NCBI RefSeq assembly: GCF_934277605.1 | Contig: NZ_CAKQVD010000007.1 | Coordinates: forward strand, 1-53,563 | Direction: 5' to 3' | Length of the DNA stretch: 53,563 nucleotides | DNA from: an uncultured Anaerotignum sp. | GTDB lineage: Bacteria; Bacillota; Clostridia; Lachnospirales; Anaerotignaceae | In this document: piece after piece, positions 32,398 through 40,910 of the stretch | Layout: each line of letters opens with the position of its first letter | Numbering within the stretch: the first letter of the stretch is position 1 | The notes under the pieces: generated by a model | The model's database searches: none | What the model was told of the DNA's origin: nothing | What the model saw: the letters and a program-made list of their open reading frames with translations, nothing else | Made by a program: the position numbers and the translations under genes

Positions 32398-33888
32398 TTA
32401 TTGTATGTCGTTATCATCAAAGATGTCTCCACATTCGGGACAGAATTTCGGTGGATTCTTCGGGTCCGCAGGCTCCCATCCGCATTTATCACAGCGGTAT
32501 AAGGGTGCGCCCGCAGGCTTTTTCGCACCGCAGTTCTGGCAGAATTTGCCTTTGTTCACAGTACCGCAGGCGCAGGTCCAGCCTTCGTCCCCTGCCGGCT
32601 TGGGCGAACCGCATTCGGGGCAGAATTTGCCGTTAACCGTTGCACCGCAGGCACATTTCCAGCTATCTGCGGGTGCCGGCTTGGGAGAGCCGCACTCGGG
32701 GCAGAATTTGCCGTTGACCGTTGCACCGCAAGCACATTTCCAGCTATCCGCAGGCAAAGGCTTGGAGGAACCGCACTCAGGGCAGAATTTGCCGTTGACC
32801 GTTGCACCGCAAGCGCATTTCCAGCTATCTCCCGCCGGTGCCTGCTGTGCCTGTTGTGCCTGTTGTGCCTGCTGATTCTGCTGTCCCATTGCAAACAGAT
32901 TCTGTGCATTCATGCCGCCGCCTGCATTCATTGCCATGCCCATGCCCATAAAGCCTGTCATCGCACCTGCATCATTTGCTGCCGCCGCCTTCATTGCATC
33001 TGCCTGTGCGCCCACAAGGGTAGCCGCTGCCATGGTCGGATCACGCATGATTGCGGTACGCTGTGCCTGCTTAATCATTTCTGCATCTTCATCCGGCAGG
33101 GTCACAGAGCCAAGCGCAATGCTCACAACCTTCAGCCCACGCAAAGCACCCCATTTTTCAGAAAGCGCAACGTTCATGGCCTCCTCCAAATCAGTGTTAT
33201 GGCTGACAATCTGGTTGGGACGCAGCTCCAAATCGGATAATTTCCCGAATGCAGGCTGCAATGCACTGATAAATTCTGTCTTTAACTGACCATCCAACTC
33301 CTCACGGGAGTATTCCTGCTCCACGTTGCCGCAGACATTGGTGTAAAACAGCAGAGGATCGGCAATCTTATAAGAATACACACCGGAGCATCTGACGGAT
33401 ACATCCAAGTCCAAGCCGATTTTGCTGTCAACCACACGGAAGGGAATCGGGTTCGGTGTGCCGAATTTGTTATCAATCAATTCCTTGGTGTTAAAGTAAT
33501 AAACACGTTGATCCTTCCCTGTGTCGCCGCCGTAAGCAAAACGCTTGCCGACAACCTTAAAGCTCTCCTTAATGCTCTCCCCAAGATTGCCGGAGAAAAT
33601 GGAAGGCTCAGTCGAAAAATCATAAGTATATTCGCCGGGTTCCGCACAAACCTCAACAATCTTCCCCTGTTCCACAATAATCATGCACTGCCCATCCGCA
33701 ACAGCAATGCCGGAGCCGTTGGAAATGATGTTATCGTTCCCCTTGGTGTTGGAGGAACGTCCGCTGACTCTTTTCTGTCCCTTGGTAACAAGTACCTCCT
33801 TTGGCATAGCCTCACAGTAGAAAAATTCCTTCCATTGATCAGCCAGTGTGCCTCCCACTGCGCCGATACCTGCTTTAATAAGTCCCAT
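32398..33888 (-). CDS. SPFH-domain protein with zinc-ribbon array (YdjI-like)
   Basis: 496 residues. An SPFH (stomatin/flotillin-type) domain at about 20-290 begins AMPKEVLVTKGQKRVSG; VSVRCSGVYSYKIADPLLFY is typical of the virion-core-like subgroup that includes B. subtilis YdjI. A Met/Ala/Gln-rich linker leads to five zinc ribbons: three near-identical 27-residue units, a fourth variant (WTCACGTVNKGKFCQNCG) and a last one (CDKCGW, CPECGD). YdjI itself has far fewer ribbons. The SPFH part should oligomerise at the membrane. Confidence 0.85.
   Translation of the reverse strand: MGLIKAGIGAVGGTLADQWKEFFYCEAMPKEVLVTKGQKRVSGRSSNTKGNDNIISNGSGIAVADGQCMIIVEQGKIVEVCAEPGEYTYDFSTEPSIFSGNLGESIKESFKVVGKRFAYGGDTGKDQRVYYFNTKELIDNKFGTPNPIPFRVVDSKIGLDLDVSVRCSGVYSYKIADPLLFYTNVCGNVEQEYSREELDGQLKTEFISALQPAFGKLSDLELRPNQIVSHNTDLEEAMNVALSEKWGALRGLKVVSIALGSVTLPDEDAEMIKQAQRTAIMRDPTMAAATLVGAQADAMKAAAANDAGAMTGFMGMGMAMNAGGGMNAQNLFAMGQQNQQAQQAQQAQQAPAGDSWKCACGATVNGKFCPECGSSKPLPADSWKCACGATVNGKFCPECGSPKPAPADSWKCACGATVNGKFCPECGSPKPAGDEGWTCACGTVNKGKFCQNCGAKKPAGAPLYRCDKCGWEPADPKNPPKFCPECGDIFDDNDIQ
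32587..32829 (-). repeat. 81-bp coding tandem repeat (zinc ribbons)
   Basis: Three 81-bp units, each encoding one ribbon with WKCACGATVNGKFCPECG. A fourth, more divergent unit follows. The near-identity of the DNA points to recent expansion. Confidence 0.9.
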
Positions 33889-34000
33889 ACTACCCGCTCC
33901 TTTCTATATCAGAAAAATATTTTACAATTTGAATGGGTCAAACTCATTTTTCGGTCTGCACCGATATGCTTTCCTTCTCACGTTTTTCCTTTTTTGCTTT

Positions 34001-34855
34001 TTAGCCCATGCCAAGATGAATCCATTTGTCGTCTATCGGATCATAATAAAAAACCTCATCCTCATTCACGCCGTAAAAGCGTTCTCTGACGAACTGATCC
34101 TCATGGTCTGTGCCCATTGCAAAAATCATACAGGTCTTGCCTTCAATTTCTTCCGTTTCCCCTGTATATAACAGCACCATGCCCTGCTTCTCATAATACT
34201 GAATTTCATCATATTCCTCAAGCACACCATAGGCATTCATTTCCGGATCACACACGCCCATGTCTCCGTTAAAATATATCGAGAAATCATACAGACCCTC
34301 ATCCACAATCCTTCCGTCCATGCCGGAAAGCATCGGGTTCACACTGAAGCGTTCATCTCCCGTTTTAATCTCAACCGTTACGTTGGAATGAATCTCGCTC
34401 ATGTTGCAGCGCAAAAGAATACAATCCGTCCCGACACCCTTATAAAGCATATCATCCTTATGCGTCACATATTTTCCGTTTTCATTCATTTCCGCAGAAT
34501 AAACGGTTGCACTGCGGTCATCCCTTGTGGTTACAATCGCATACAGCTCAGGGCCGCTCGCATCCACAAGCGGTGCATCGCAAAGGAAGGAATATTTTTC
34601 GGGATATGCACTGTTCTGCACAAAATCACGCACATCCACCTCTGTCGCCTCATAGCCCACATAACCAATATATGCAATGCCGGCTTGGCGACCACTGTCA
34701 TCAATTTCCTCATGCAAAAGCGCAAGCTGTTTCTCTGCCATAGAAGGAGTGTCATCCTTGTTTTCTTCGATGTTATTTCCCGCTGTGCCTGTGCATCCAA
34801 CCAAAAGTGCAAGAAGAGAAATTACCATACCCATTGAAAATAGCTTCTTTTTCAT
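34001..34855 (-). CDS. Lipoprotein at the head of the SPFH operon
   Basis: 284 residues from MKKKLFSMGMVI. Lipobox LLVGC, then an acidic secreted domain with YDEIQYYEKQGMVLLYTGETEEIEG and MGTDHEDQF. I do not recognise the family. It lies between the pseudo-receiver gene and the SPFH gene on the same strand with a 112-nt gap to the latter, and could be an external sensor or partner of the envelope complex. Confidence 0.7.
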   Translation of the reverse strand: MKKKLFSMGMVISLLALLVGCTGTAGNNIEENKDDTPSMAEKQLALLHEEIDDSGRQAGIAYIGYVGYEATEVDVRDFVQNSAYPEKYSFLCDAPLVDASGPELYAIVTTRDDRSATVYSAEMNENGKYVTHKDDMLYKGVGTDCILLRCNMSEIHSNVTVEIKTGDERFSVNPMLSGMDGRIVDEGLYDFSIYFNGDMGVCDPEMNAYGVLEEYDEIQYYEKQGMVLLYTGETEEIEGKTCMIFAMGTDHEDQFVRERFYGVNEDEVFYYDPIDDKWIHLGMG

Positions 34856-34918
34856 CTCGAACCTCCTTTTCTGCATACAAAATTTCCGTTTCCCTCTCTG
34901 CCGCATCGCAGCCGCCCT

Positions 34919-35302
34919 TTAAAGTGTTTCCAACAAAGCGGCAAGATAGCGGTCACTGGAGGAGGTAAAAACAAAGGCATCAATCTGCCCGTTTTTCTTG
35001 CAGGCAGCCACCTCGTCGGCCAACCTTGCGTCAGCATTCTCATCCACCGCAAGCACACATTTGCAGTCGGGCAGCAGCCGTTTCACTGCCTCCCACGTTT
35101 TCAGCCGTTCACAAAGCCTGCACGGCGTATAGGCTGTCACCTCCATTAAAAGTGCATAGGGACGAAACATACGGCATTGCTCCACCACATCCTCCGGACC
35201 CTCCGCCACAATCGGCTTGCAGTCCTTCATGTCACTCAAAAGCATCCGTTCATAGCCCCGTGCCGTCAAGTTGCTTTGCATATCTATTACGATAGTCTGC
35301 AC
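34919..35302 (-). CDS. Degenerate receiver-domain protein (REC only)
   Basis: 127 residues with the alternating pattern of a CheY-like receiver and no output domain. The phospho-acceptor Asp region reads LLMEVTAY, with Glu where Asp is expected, and the conserved Lys before the last helix is missing (DAFVFTSS). It should not be phosphorylated normally; Glu may mimic the phosphorylated state. It lies between a NarL-type system and the SPFH operon, so it may link them. Inference only. Confidence 0.6.
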   Translation of the reverse strand: MQTIVIDMQSNLTARGYERMLLSDMKDCKPIVAEGPEDVVEQCRMFRPYALLMEVTAYTPCRLCERLKTWEAVKRLLPDCKCVLAVDENADARLADEVAACKKNGQIDAFVFTSSSDRYLAALLETL

Positions 35303-35386
35303 TTTTAATCACCCACCCTTCCGTGCGTTTGGATACTGTTTCGCTATCATATATTTGTATTATATCAAACCCGCTTTATATCCGTC

Positions 35387-35404
35387 ACTATACTAAAGTA
35401 TAGT
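35387..35404. promoter_or_regulatory. Palindrome upstream of the pseudo-receiver/SPFH unit
   Basis: ACTATACT-AA-AGTATAGT: 8-bp perfect arms, about 20 bp upstream of a TATAAT -10 (35360-35365 region, minus strand). It is a candidate binding site for the adjacent NarL-type regulator. Confidence 0.55.
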
Positions 35405-35473
35405 CTTTCCCGTTTTTAAGGGTTTTTTGAAATATTTTGGGAGAAAACGCAGCTTTTTGTCCGTTTTTGCACG

Positions 35474-35503
35474 AAAAAAAGCCCCTGCATTTTCCGCAGA
35501 GGC
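35474..35503 (-). terminator. Terminator of the NarL-type two-component operon
   Basis: Minus-strand GCCTCTGC-GGAAAAT-GCAGGGGC followed by seven T. It separates the regulator operon from the pseudo-receiver unit. Confidence 0.85.
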
Positions 35504-35516
35504 AAAGCAAAAAGGG

Positions 35517-36149
35517 TTATCCCTCATCCAACTGTGTCACAATTGTGCTTTTGATGGCAGCGGCAATGAGCTGCTGCTTGGATTGAAAGCCGCATTTTTT
35601 AATCATCTGGTTCATGTGATATTTTACCGTAGCTTCCTCAATAAACAGCTTTTTTGCAATGGTCGCATAGGAATTTCCATAGATATACAGCCGCAGGATA
35701 TTCTTCTGCATATCGGATAAATCATCCGACCATGCCTTCCCGATTTCCACATTCGGTGCGGCCTTCGGAAAAAAGGAGCCGCCATCCAGTGTGGAAAGAA
35801 TCACATCCATGATTTCCTGCTCTCCATGGTCCTTATACCATAGGCTGTCCACCCCCACCGTCTGCGCCTTTGCCAGCACCTCCGCATCCACCAAGGAGGT
35901 AACCGCCACAATCTTGATGCTCGGAAACATCTGCTTAATCCTTCCTGCCGCAGTCAGCCCCGAATGTCCATGCAATGTCTGCACATCCATCAGCACAAGG
36001 TCTACCGTATGCACACGGCAATATTCCGGTGCCTGCTCCGAATCCCGCAAAACCGTGCAAAGCGTAAAATCCTCCTGCCGCTCTATCATATCCTTAAAGA
36101 AATCTGCAGCAAATTTGTTGTCCTCCACAATCAGCGTCCGTATACTCAT
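35517..36149 (-). CDS. NarL/LuxR-type response regulator
   Basis: 210 residues. Receiver with acidic pocket VEDN, phospho-acceptor Asp in LVLMDVQTL and Lys in LWYKDHG; LuxR-type helix-turn-helix DLSDMQKNILRLYIYGNSYATIAKKLFIEEATVKYHM. It overlaps the histidine kinase gene by ATGA, so the two form a pair. Likely target: the operon downstream of the palindrome at 35387. Confidence 0.9.
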   Translation of the reverse strand: MSIRTLIVEDNKFAADFFKDMIERQEDFTLCTVLRDSEQAPEYCRVHTVDLVLMDVQTLHGHSGLTAAGRIKQMFPSIKIVAVTSLVDAEVLAKAQTVGVDSLWYKDHGEQEIMDVILSTLDGGSFFPKAAPNVEIGKAWSDDLSDMQKNILRLYIYGNSYATIAKKLFIEEATVKYHMNQMIKKCGFQSKQQLIAAAIKSTIVTQLDEG

Positions 36150-37372
36150 AAGTTCATCTCCTCACGCATAAAAGTCAGCCACATCACAAAGGCAGGGCTG
36201 TGGGAAAGCTGCATCCTTCCGCCTGCGCTCTCAATGCTCTGCCGCAAATCCGAAAGGCCGCCTCCCTCAATAATCTGTTGCCTCGGCTTTTCGCCGTCGT
36301 TGGTAATGCGCACCGAATAGCCGCCCGGCACCCCACGGATCCGCACCAGCACCTGTGTTCCGTGGGCATGGCGCACACAATTCGTCACACACTCACGCAG
36401 GGCAGAAACCAATAAATCATAAATCTCAGGCTCAACAGGAAGCATCCCGTTTCGCTTCAGCTCCACACCAAGCTCCGCACATTCATTCAGCAGGCGGTCA
36501 TACGGATCTGTGGAATTATCCAAGGGCGAAATAATCAGTGTGCCTGCCGCCAGAGAAAGCTCCCGAATCTGCTTTTCGGCATCCGCCTCCTCCGCCTTGC
36601 CCTGCAGCATACGGCGAATCACAGAGAGGCTATGCCCGATTTCATCGTGTATCTTCAGCTTAAAGGCAAGCTGCTCTCTTTCTCGGATACGGTCTGCGGC
36701 ACGGTTGAACATCTTTTTCAGCTTTTTGTTAATGCGTGCCAGCTCCTCATTTCCCCGCTGCAGCTCCTCATTGGCTAAAAACACCTCTGTAATATCCGTA
36801 AACAAGGTTTCGGTATAGGGGCGTCCCTGCACCGTAACCGTCCGCTCCGTATAGCTCCATACTCTGCCGCCATCCGCACGATAAATGCCGTTTTCGGTGT
36901 GGGCAGTCACCGCTGCGTGCAGTCCGTCCAGGCTTTGCAGAATTTCTCCTGTCATTTCGCTGTATAATGCGTACATCTGCAAATTGCAAAGCTTAATCAC
37001 GCCGTTTTTTGTGAAATAACAGCCGGCAATCGGCAAATCATCCATGGCCTCCTTAATGCTCCCTCGGCTAATGCTGTGCTTCCGCTTCCTCGCAGTGAAC
37101 ACAGTCACGCCTGCGGTAAAAAGCAAAGAAAGCAGAATGACCGCCAATATCAGCAAAAGCGGCACCCGATGCAAATGCTCCCTGCTATATAATAGAAGGA
37201 ACAGCTCAAAAAGCATTGCCTCCCACAATGCAGAAAGCAGCCATACAGCCTTGCGGTAATATTCCACACTCCACAGCAGATAAAACAACTGCAAGCAAAG
37301 TGCAAGAAACATCATCCCAAGCACCACACTGCCGTCATAGGGCAGCACATCCCCCCAAGCAAATGGAATCAT
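36146..37372 (-). CDS. Sensor histidine kinase, NarL-partner type
   Basis: 408 residues. Three to four N-terminal membrane helices, a PAS-like domain (about 115-195; MDDLPIAGCYFTKNGVI), a coiled coil, a phospho-acceptor region KIHDEIGHSLSVIRR (about 240), and an ATPase domain with N box RECVTNCVRHA and G box GGGLSDLRQSIESAGG. It ends overlapping the regulator gene and begins overlapping the 7TM gene. Confidence 0.9.
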   Translation of the reverse strand: MIPFAWGDVLPYDGSVVLGMMFLALCLQLFYLLWSVEYYRKAVWLLSALWEAMLFELFLLLYSREHLHRVPLLLILAVILLSLLFTAGVTVFTARKRKHSISRGSIKEAMDDLPIAGCYFTKNGVIKLCNLQMYALYSEMTGEILQSLDGLHAAVTAHTENGIYRADGGRVWSYTERTVTVQGRPYTETLFTDITEVFLANEELQRGNEELARINKKLKKMFNRAADRIREREQLAFKLKIHDEIGHSLSVIRRMLQGKAEEADAEKQIRELSLAAGTLIISPLDNSTDPYDRLLNECAELGVELKRNGMLPVEPEIYDLLVSALRECVTNCVRHAHGTQVLVRIRGVPGGYSVRITNDGEKPRQQIIEGGGLSDLRQSIESAGGRMQLSHSPAFVMWLTFMREEMNL

Positions 37373-39027
37373 TCATCCTCCCCCCTTATCATAAGGACAG
37401 TCACAATCCAGCCGTCCTCCGTCCGCTCCGTCTCCACAGTCGAATCATGCAAAAGGGTATCGGGAAGCGCCGCATCGCAATCCAGTGTCAAGGACAGCAC
37501 CGCCACGCCATCTCTGCGGGTTACGCTGACCAACAGATAACGAAGCTGCTCCAGTGTCGCCTCCAAGACCTCCTCAAAGCAGGCATACGCAGAAAGTGCC
37601 GCTCGAATCGGCAAATTTGCTCGGCTGTCCGGCAGGTATAAATTGCAGTCTATGCCGCCCAGCTCCAAATTCCCGCAGGATTCCTGCAAGGCCGCATAGA
37701 GCGCATGGATGGGCATATAGGGAATCCGCTCTGCCAAAACAACCATGTCCTTGTGCCGCTTCACATAGGTTGCCAGCACCAGCAGACGAAACAAAATCGG
37801 CTTTGTTTCCTCCCCCAGCTTTACAGCCTCGGCATAGCAATCGGTCAAATCGTCAATTTGGCAAAGCTGCTTTTGGGTTTCCTGCTGCACAAGGTCATAT
37901 AGGCGGTTTTGCTCCTCCATTTTATACCGCTGTGCATCCCTTCTGTATTGGTCACGCAGGATATCATTGCGGTCCTGCAATTCCTCCCGTATGGATTCCA
38001 ATTCCGCCCTAACGGATAAAAGCTCCGATAAATCCTCATGCCATATCGTATGTCCGCCATTTATGTTGCTCGCCTTTAACAGCAGTGTTTCGCCGTAACG
38101 AAAGCTGCCGCCCTCCGTCTTTCGCAGCACATCTTCGGGCAAGGGCAGCGCACGGTCGGAAATATAGCGAATCTGATATGCGTCATCGGTAATCATCATC
38201 CCTGTATAAACCACCTTAAACAGCTCCTCATAATTCGTGTTTGAGGTAATCAGCCCACACCACAGGCTCGCCTCAAAAATGGCAGTAAACAGCAGGCTTT
38301 GCGTCACGGGGAGGTCGCCCAGCCAAAACCGCAGCCAAGGAAAGCCAGCCCAATAAGCCATCGCATACGCCACCGTCAGCGCCATCGGCACCAGCGGCAG
38401 CCAAAAGAATTTCTTGGAATATGGCACCTTGCATTTGGCACACATCACAATAAGCATAGCCACACCGCAAAGCATCATCCACCCGATAACCGCAACGTAT
38501 AGCCTGCCATAGCCATAGTGGTGATCGGAATGAAGCACAAACGGCACCTCCACAGGAAAGGTAAACACAAGCTGGTGCCAGTCATTCGTCAGCACCAACA
38601 GAAACAGTGCCGCAGTGATCAGCCAAAGCACCTCTGTCTTAGGCTGTTTGTCCTCCGGCTTGCCGATGGAAAGTGCCGTGAAAAGCCCCATCAGCGGAAT
38701 AAACAGCATCGGCAAATAATAAAAATACCAGCAAATCTTGGAAATGAAGGGCGGCAGTGCAAATTCATATTTTACCGTCCGCAAAAAAATCCAAAACACC
38801 ATCAGCACACCCACGCTGACCATATACTGCCTTGTATGCCTCTGCACAACCGAGCGGCTCCAGCTATTCGTCAAAACGGCAAAAAACGAGAGATAAAAAA
38901 ACGCACGCACAAAGCGAGGCCCCTGCCCGCCGATATCAAATTTTCCAAGCATACGGCAGCCGTATGCCGCAAACAGCAGCATGCCGACCGCCACTGCCAT
39001 CCATATTTTCCTTCGGTTGCTTTTCAC
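37369..39027 (-). CDS. Membrane sensor with 7TM-type N-terminus and degenerate kinase core
   Basis: 552 residues from GTG 39027, preceded by GAGGGCGGC; GTG 39063 lies at the predicted transcription start and is rejected. About eight membrane helices (1-275) resemble histidine-kinase N-terminal 7TM sensors. A PAS-like stretch follows, then a long coiled coil (RAELESIREELQDRNDILRD). The C-terminus keeps an ATPase-like shape but has no clear His phospho-acceptor, N box or G box. Overlaps the kinase gene by 4 nt: a third component feeding the kinase is plausible. Confidence 0.7.
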   Translation of the reverse strand: MKSNRRKIWMAVAVGMLLFAAYGCRMLGKFDIGGQGPRFVRAFFYLSFFAVLTNSWSRSVVQRHTRQYMVSVGVLMVFWIFLRTVKYEFALPPFISKICWYFYYLPMLFIPLMGLFTALSIGKPEDKQPKTEVLWLITAALFLLVLTNDWHQLVFTFPVEVPFVLHSDHHYGYGRLYVAVIGWMMLCGVAMLIVMCAKCKVPYSKKFFWLPLVPMALTVAYAMAYWAGFPWLRFWLGDLPVTQSLLFTAIFEASLWCGLITSNTNYEELFKVVYTGMMITDDAYQIRYISDRALPLPEDVLRKTEGGSFRYGETLLLKASNINGGHTIWHEDLSELLSVRAELESIREELQDRNDILRDQYRRDAQRYKMEEQNRLYDLVQQETQKQLCQIDDLTDCYAEAVKLGEETKPILFRLLVLATYVKRHKDMVVLAERIPYMPIHALYAALQESCGNLELGGIDCNLYLPDSRANLPIRAALSAYACFEEVLEATLEQLRYLLVSVTRRDGVAVLSLTLDCDAALPDTLLHDSTVETERTEDGWIVTVLMIRGEDE

Positions 39028-39069
39028 TTCGCCGCCCTCGCTTTCTCGGTTTCTTTTTTTCACAAGCTT

Positions 39070-39098
39070 AGTATAGCATAAAGCCCCCTCTTGCGTAA
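39070..39098 (-). promoter_or_regulatory. Promoter of the 7TM-kinase-regulator operon
   Basis: Minus-strand -35 TTACGC (39093-39098), 17-bp spacer, -10 TATACT (39070-39075). Confidence 0.55.
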
Positions 39099-39213
39099 CT
39101 CCCTTTGTGTGTTTGCGGCATCCGCCAAGCCCTCGAATATTTAAGAAAATCTTACATTTTTTTCTTTTCTCCCCAAAAGCACAGAAATGTGTTAAACTTT
39201 TCTGAAATAAAAT

Positions 39214-39288
39214 AAGTCCAAAGGATAAATGAACCGCACTATTTTTACTGTTTACACAAAATAGTGCGGTTCACATTCTATTGGACTT
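39214..39288. terminator. Large double-stem hairpin at the edge of the AT-rich island
   Basis: Inner perfect 16-bp stem TGAACCGCACTATTTT (39230-39245) with its complement (39258-39273); outer stem AAGTCCAA (39214-39221) with TTGGACTT (39281-39288), then T-runs. It terminates the small membrane gene and marks the border of the island. Confidence 0.8.
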
Positions 39289-39291
39289 TTT

Positions 39292-39477
39292 TTACTTCCT
39301 TATAACCGATCTAATTACGAATACTAGAACTAGAATTATGTATGACACTACTACCCATTTACTTGGTTTAACGTATTGTTTATTTTCAACCTTGGATATG
39401 AAATATTCAATTACAAAAACTCCTATGAGAAGCACGATTGAATAAATAACGATAATAAAAATGTTATACATATTCAT
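39292..39477 (-). CDS. Small two-helix membrane protein
   Basis: 61 residues: helix IFIIVIYSIVLLIGVFVIEYFI, a polar loop KVENKQYVKPSK, helix WVVVSYIILVLVFVI, basic end RSVIRK. The gene is AT-rich, unlike its flanks. It follows the secreted-protein gene 39509-40294 by about 30 nt. If that protein is a bacteriocin, this is the obvious immunity candidate; nothing in its sequence proves it. Confidence 0.65.
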   Translation of the reverse strand: MNMYNIFIIVIYSIVLLIGVFVIEYFISKVENKQYVKPSKWVVVSYIILVLVFVIRSVIRK

Positions 39478-39508
39478 GGCAAAAACACCTCATTATAAAT
39501 GAAAAATA

Positions 39509-40294
39509 TTATGCGTAAATCATCTGCTTACGATAAAAATATGCCGATTCTGGATAAAACTTCTTGAATTCCTGTGTCTTTGCATATTGTAATTTGACCT
39601 TATAATAATAAGTAATAGGTCTTCCTGAAGTATCTTCCTGAGAACTCTTGTAGTAGGTCTCTCTCTGGTAAAGACCTTTTGTATCTGGTGCTTTCTTCTG
39701 AAGTGCTTCAAGGGCATCCTTTAATTCAGAAAATGTTCCAATATCGGCAACTAACGTAGCCAATCCACTTGCTACAGGAGAAGAAACCAATGCTAGTAAA
39801 GCCGTAAGAGAAAGTGCTCCAATAGTTTGATTTGCTTTAATATTTATATCTTTTACAAAAGCAGCTTTCGTACCATATTTTCCGCTATCAAATGGCTTAA
39901 TGTCAGAAATCCAATTCTCGCTTGTTGCGCGAGATACAACAGAACTATCAAAAACTTCAGTTTTTACAGAAACAGTTACAGGTTCTCCATTTAAATAAAC
40001 TTTATCACCTGCAATTTTCACTTCAGTTACCACATCTTTTTCAGCAAAAGTATAAATTTTTACGCCTTCAGATTTTTCAACTTCAATGGCAACAGGTTCA
40101 TCACTCTCATTAAGTAAAGTGATTTCTTCCTTTGATGGTGAAATTACCTCAACGTTATCAACTTTATATAATCCGGATTCCACAAGAGGTTCTAAAAAAT
40201 CATCGCTTATTTTTTTCGGTGTTGCTGCTTGCACAGGAAAAATACTACCAATAATAAAAACTGTAGAAAGTAAAATAGAAATATGCTTTTTCAT
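39509..40294 (-). CDS. Secreted protein resembling geobacillin-26-like bacteriocins
   Basis: 261 residues from MKKHISILLST. Signal peptide to about 23 (PVQAA). A leader-like acidic domain follows (VKIYTFAEKDVVTEVKIAGDKVYL), then a Gly/Ala/Leu-rich hydrophobic patch (LSLTALLALVSSPVASGLATLV) and a Tyr/Lys-rich end (YYYKVKLQYAK, FYPESAYFYRKQ). This order is what I recall for the geobacillin-26 family of large bacteriocins; identity by name is tentative. About 35% GC, well below the flanking genes, which suggests transfer. A promoter lies at about 40625 (minus). Confidence 0.5.
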   Translation of the reverse strand: MKKHISILLSTVFIIGSIFPVQAATPKKISDDFLEPLVESGLYKVDNVEVISPSKEEITLLNESDEPVAIEVEKSEGVKIYTFAEKDVVTEVKIAGDKVYLNGEPVTVSVKTEVFDSSVVSRATSENWISDIKPFDSGKYGTKAAFVKDINIKANQTIGALSLTALLALVSSPVASGLATLVADIGTFSELKDALEALQKKAPDTKGLYQRETYYKSSQEDTSGRPITYYYKVKLQYAKTQEFKKFYPESAYFYRKQMIYA

Positions 40295-40910
40295 TAAAAA
40301 CTCTTCTTCCATCATATTAGTGACACTCTTTATACTATTTGACCCTAATTTCTATACTTTATTATGCTTTCTCATTATCTCTTCCTTTCTTTTGTTCTCT
40401 TCTAATTTTAATATATAAACTCCCTTCGCAGTTCATATAACCTCTCTCATCCCTCCTTTCCTGTTTTTCTCTATAAAAACAACCCCCCTTTCCTGTCTTT
40501 TTATGGAATCGCCGCCCCTGCGGTGTTTTCCCCACAATCGCCCTAAGCAGAATATTCTGCTTTTTATCAGCCAAACGTCCCATCTTGTCTGACTTCGCGC
40601 CAAATATAACATATATTCCATCTTTTGTCAATAATTTTTTATGCATTTTTTATTGTATTATTTCTTACAAAATATTTTCATTTCTTTAAATTGACCAAAA
40701 ATCGCAGGCAACACAGCTCATTTTTCTTCTTTCCCTTATCATTGTCAAACCTTTCTTTTTCTTACTTCAGCCTACTCTTTTTCGCAAGAATATGATAAAA
40801 TTCTAAAAAAAGAAAACCCGCAATCTTAAAGCAATCTTAAAACTTTTCCTGCCGGTTTCTTAAAACCGTTCAGGTAAGATAAAATCACAGCATGACGGAG
40901 GTGCAGCACC
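40295..40910. other. AT-rich non-coding stretch with long leader
   Basis: 616 bp without a gene I can support. On the minus strand a promoter (TTGACA, 17 bp, TATATT at about 40602-40630) gives a long leader for 39509-40294. That leader contains short frames with ribosome-binding sites, e.g. MNCEGSLYIKIRREQ (about 40362-40436), that may be leader peptides. It also has purine-rich GGAAAGG repeats. The right end holds the regulatory repeats of the next operon. Confidence 0.45.
40821..40871 (+). promoter_or_regulatory. Direct repeats before the VanR/VanS-like genes
   Basis: CAATCTTAAAG (40821-40831) and CAATCTTAAAA (40832-40842), an 11-bp direct repeat as used by OmpR/PhoB-type regulators, with a third TTCTTAAAAC at 40857-40866. 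A TAAGAT/TAAAAT -10 lies further right and no good -35 is seen, as expected for an activated promoter; self-regulation is likely. Confidence 0.6.

Noticed and set aside
32587..32829. Second repeat array considered as CRISPR
   Set aside because: 81-bp units all encode a zinc ribbon; there are no spacers or cas genes.
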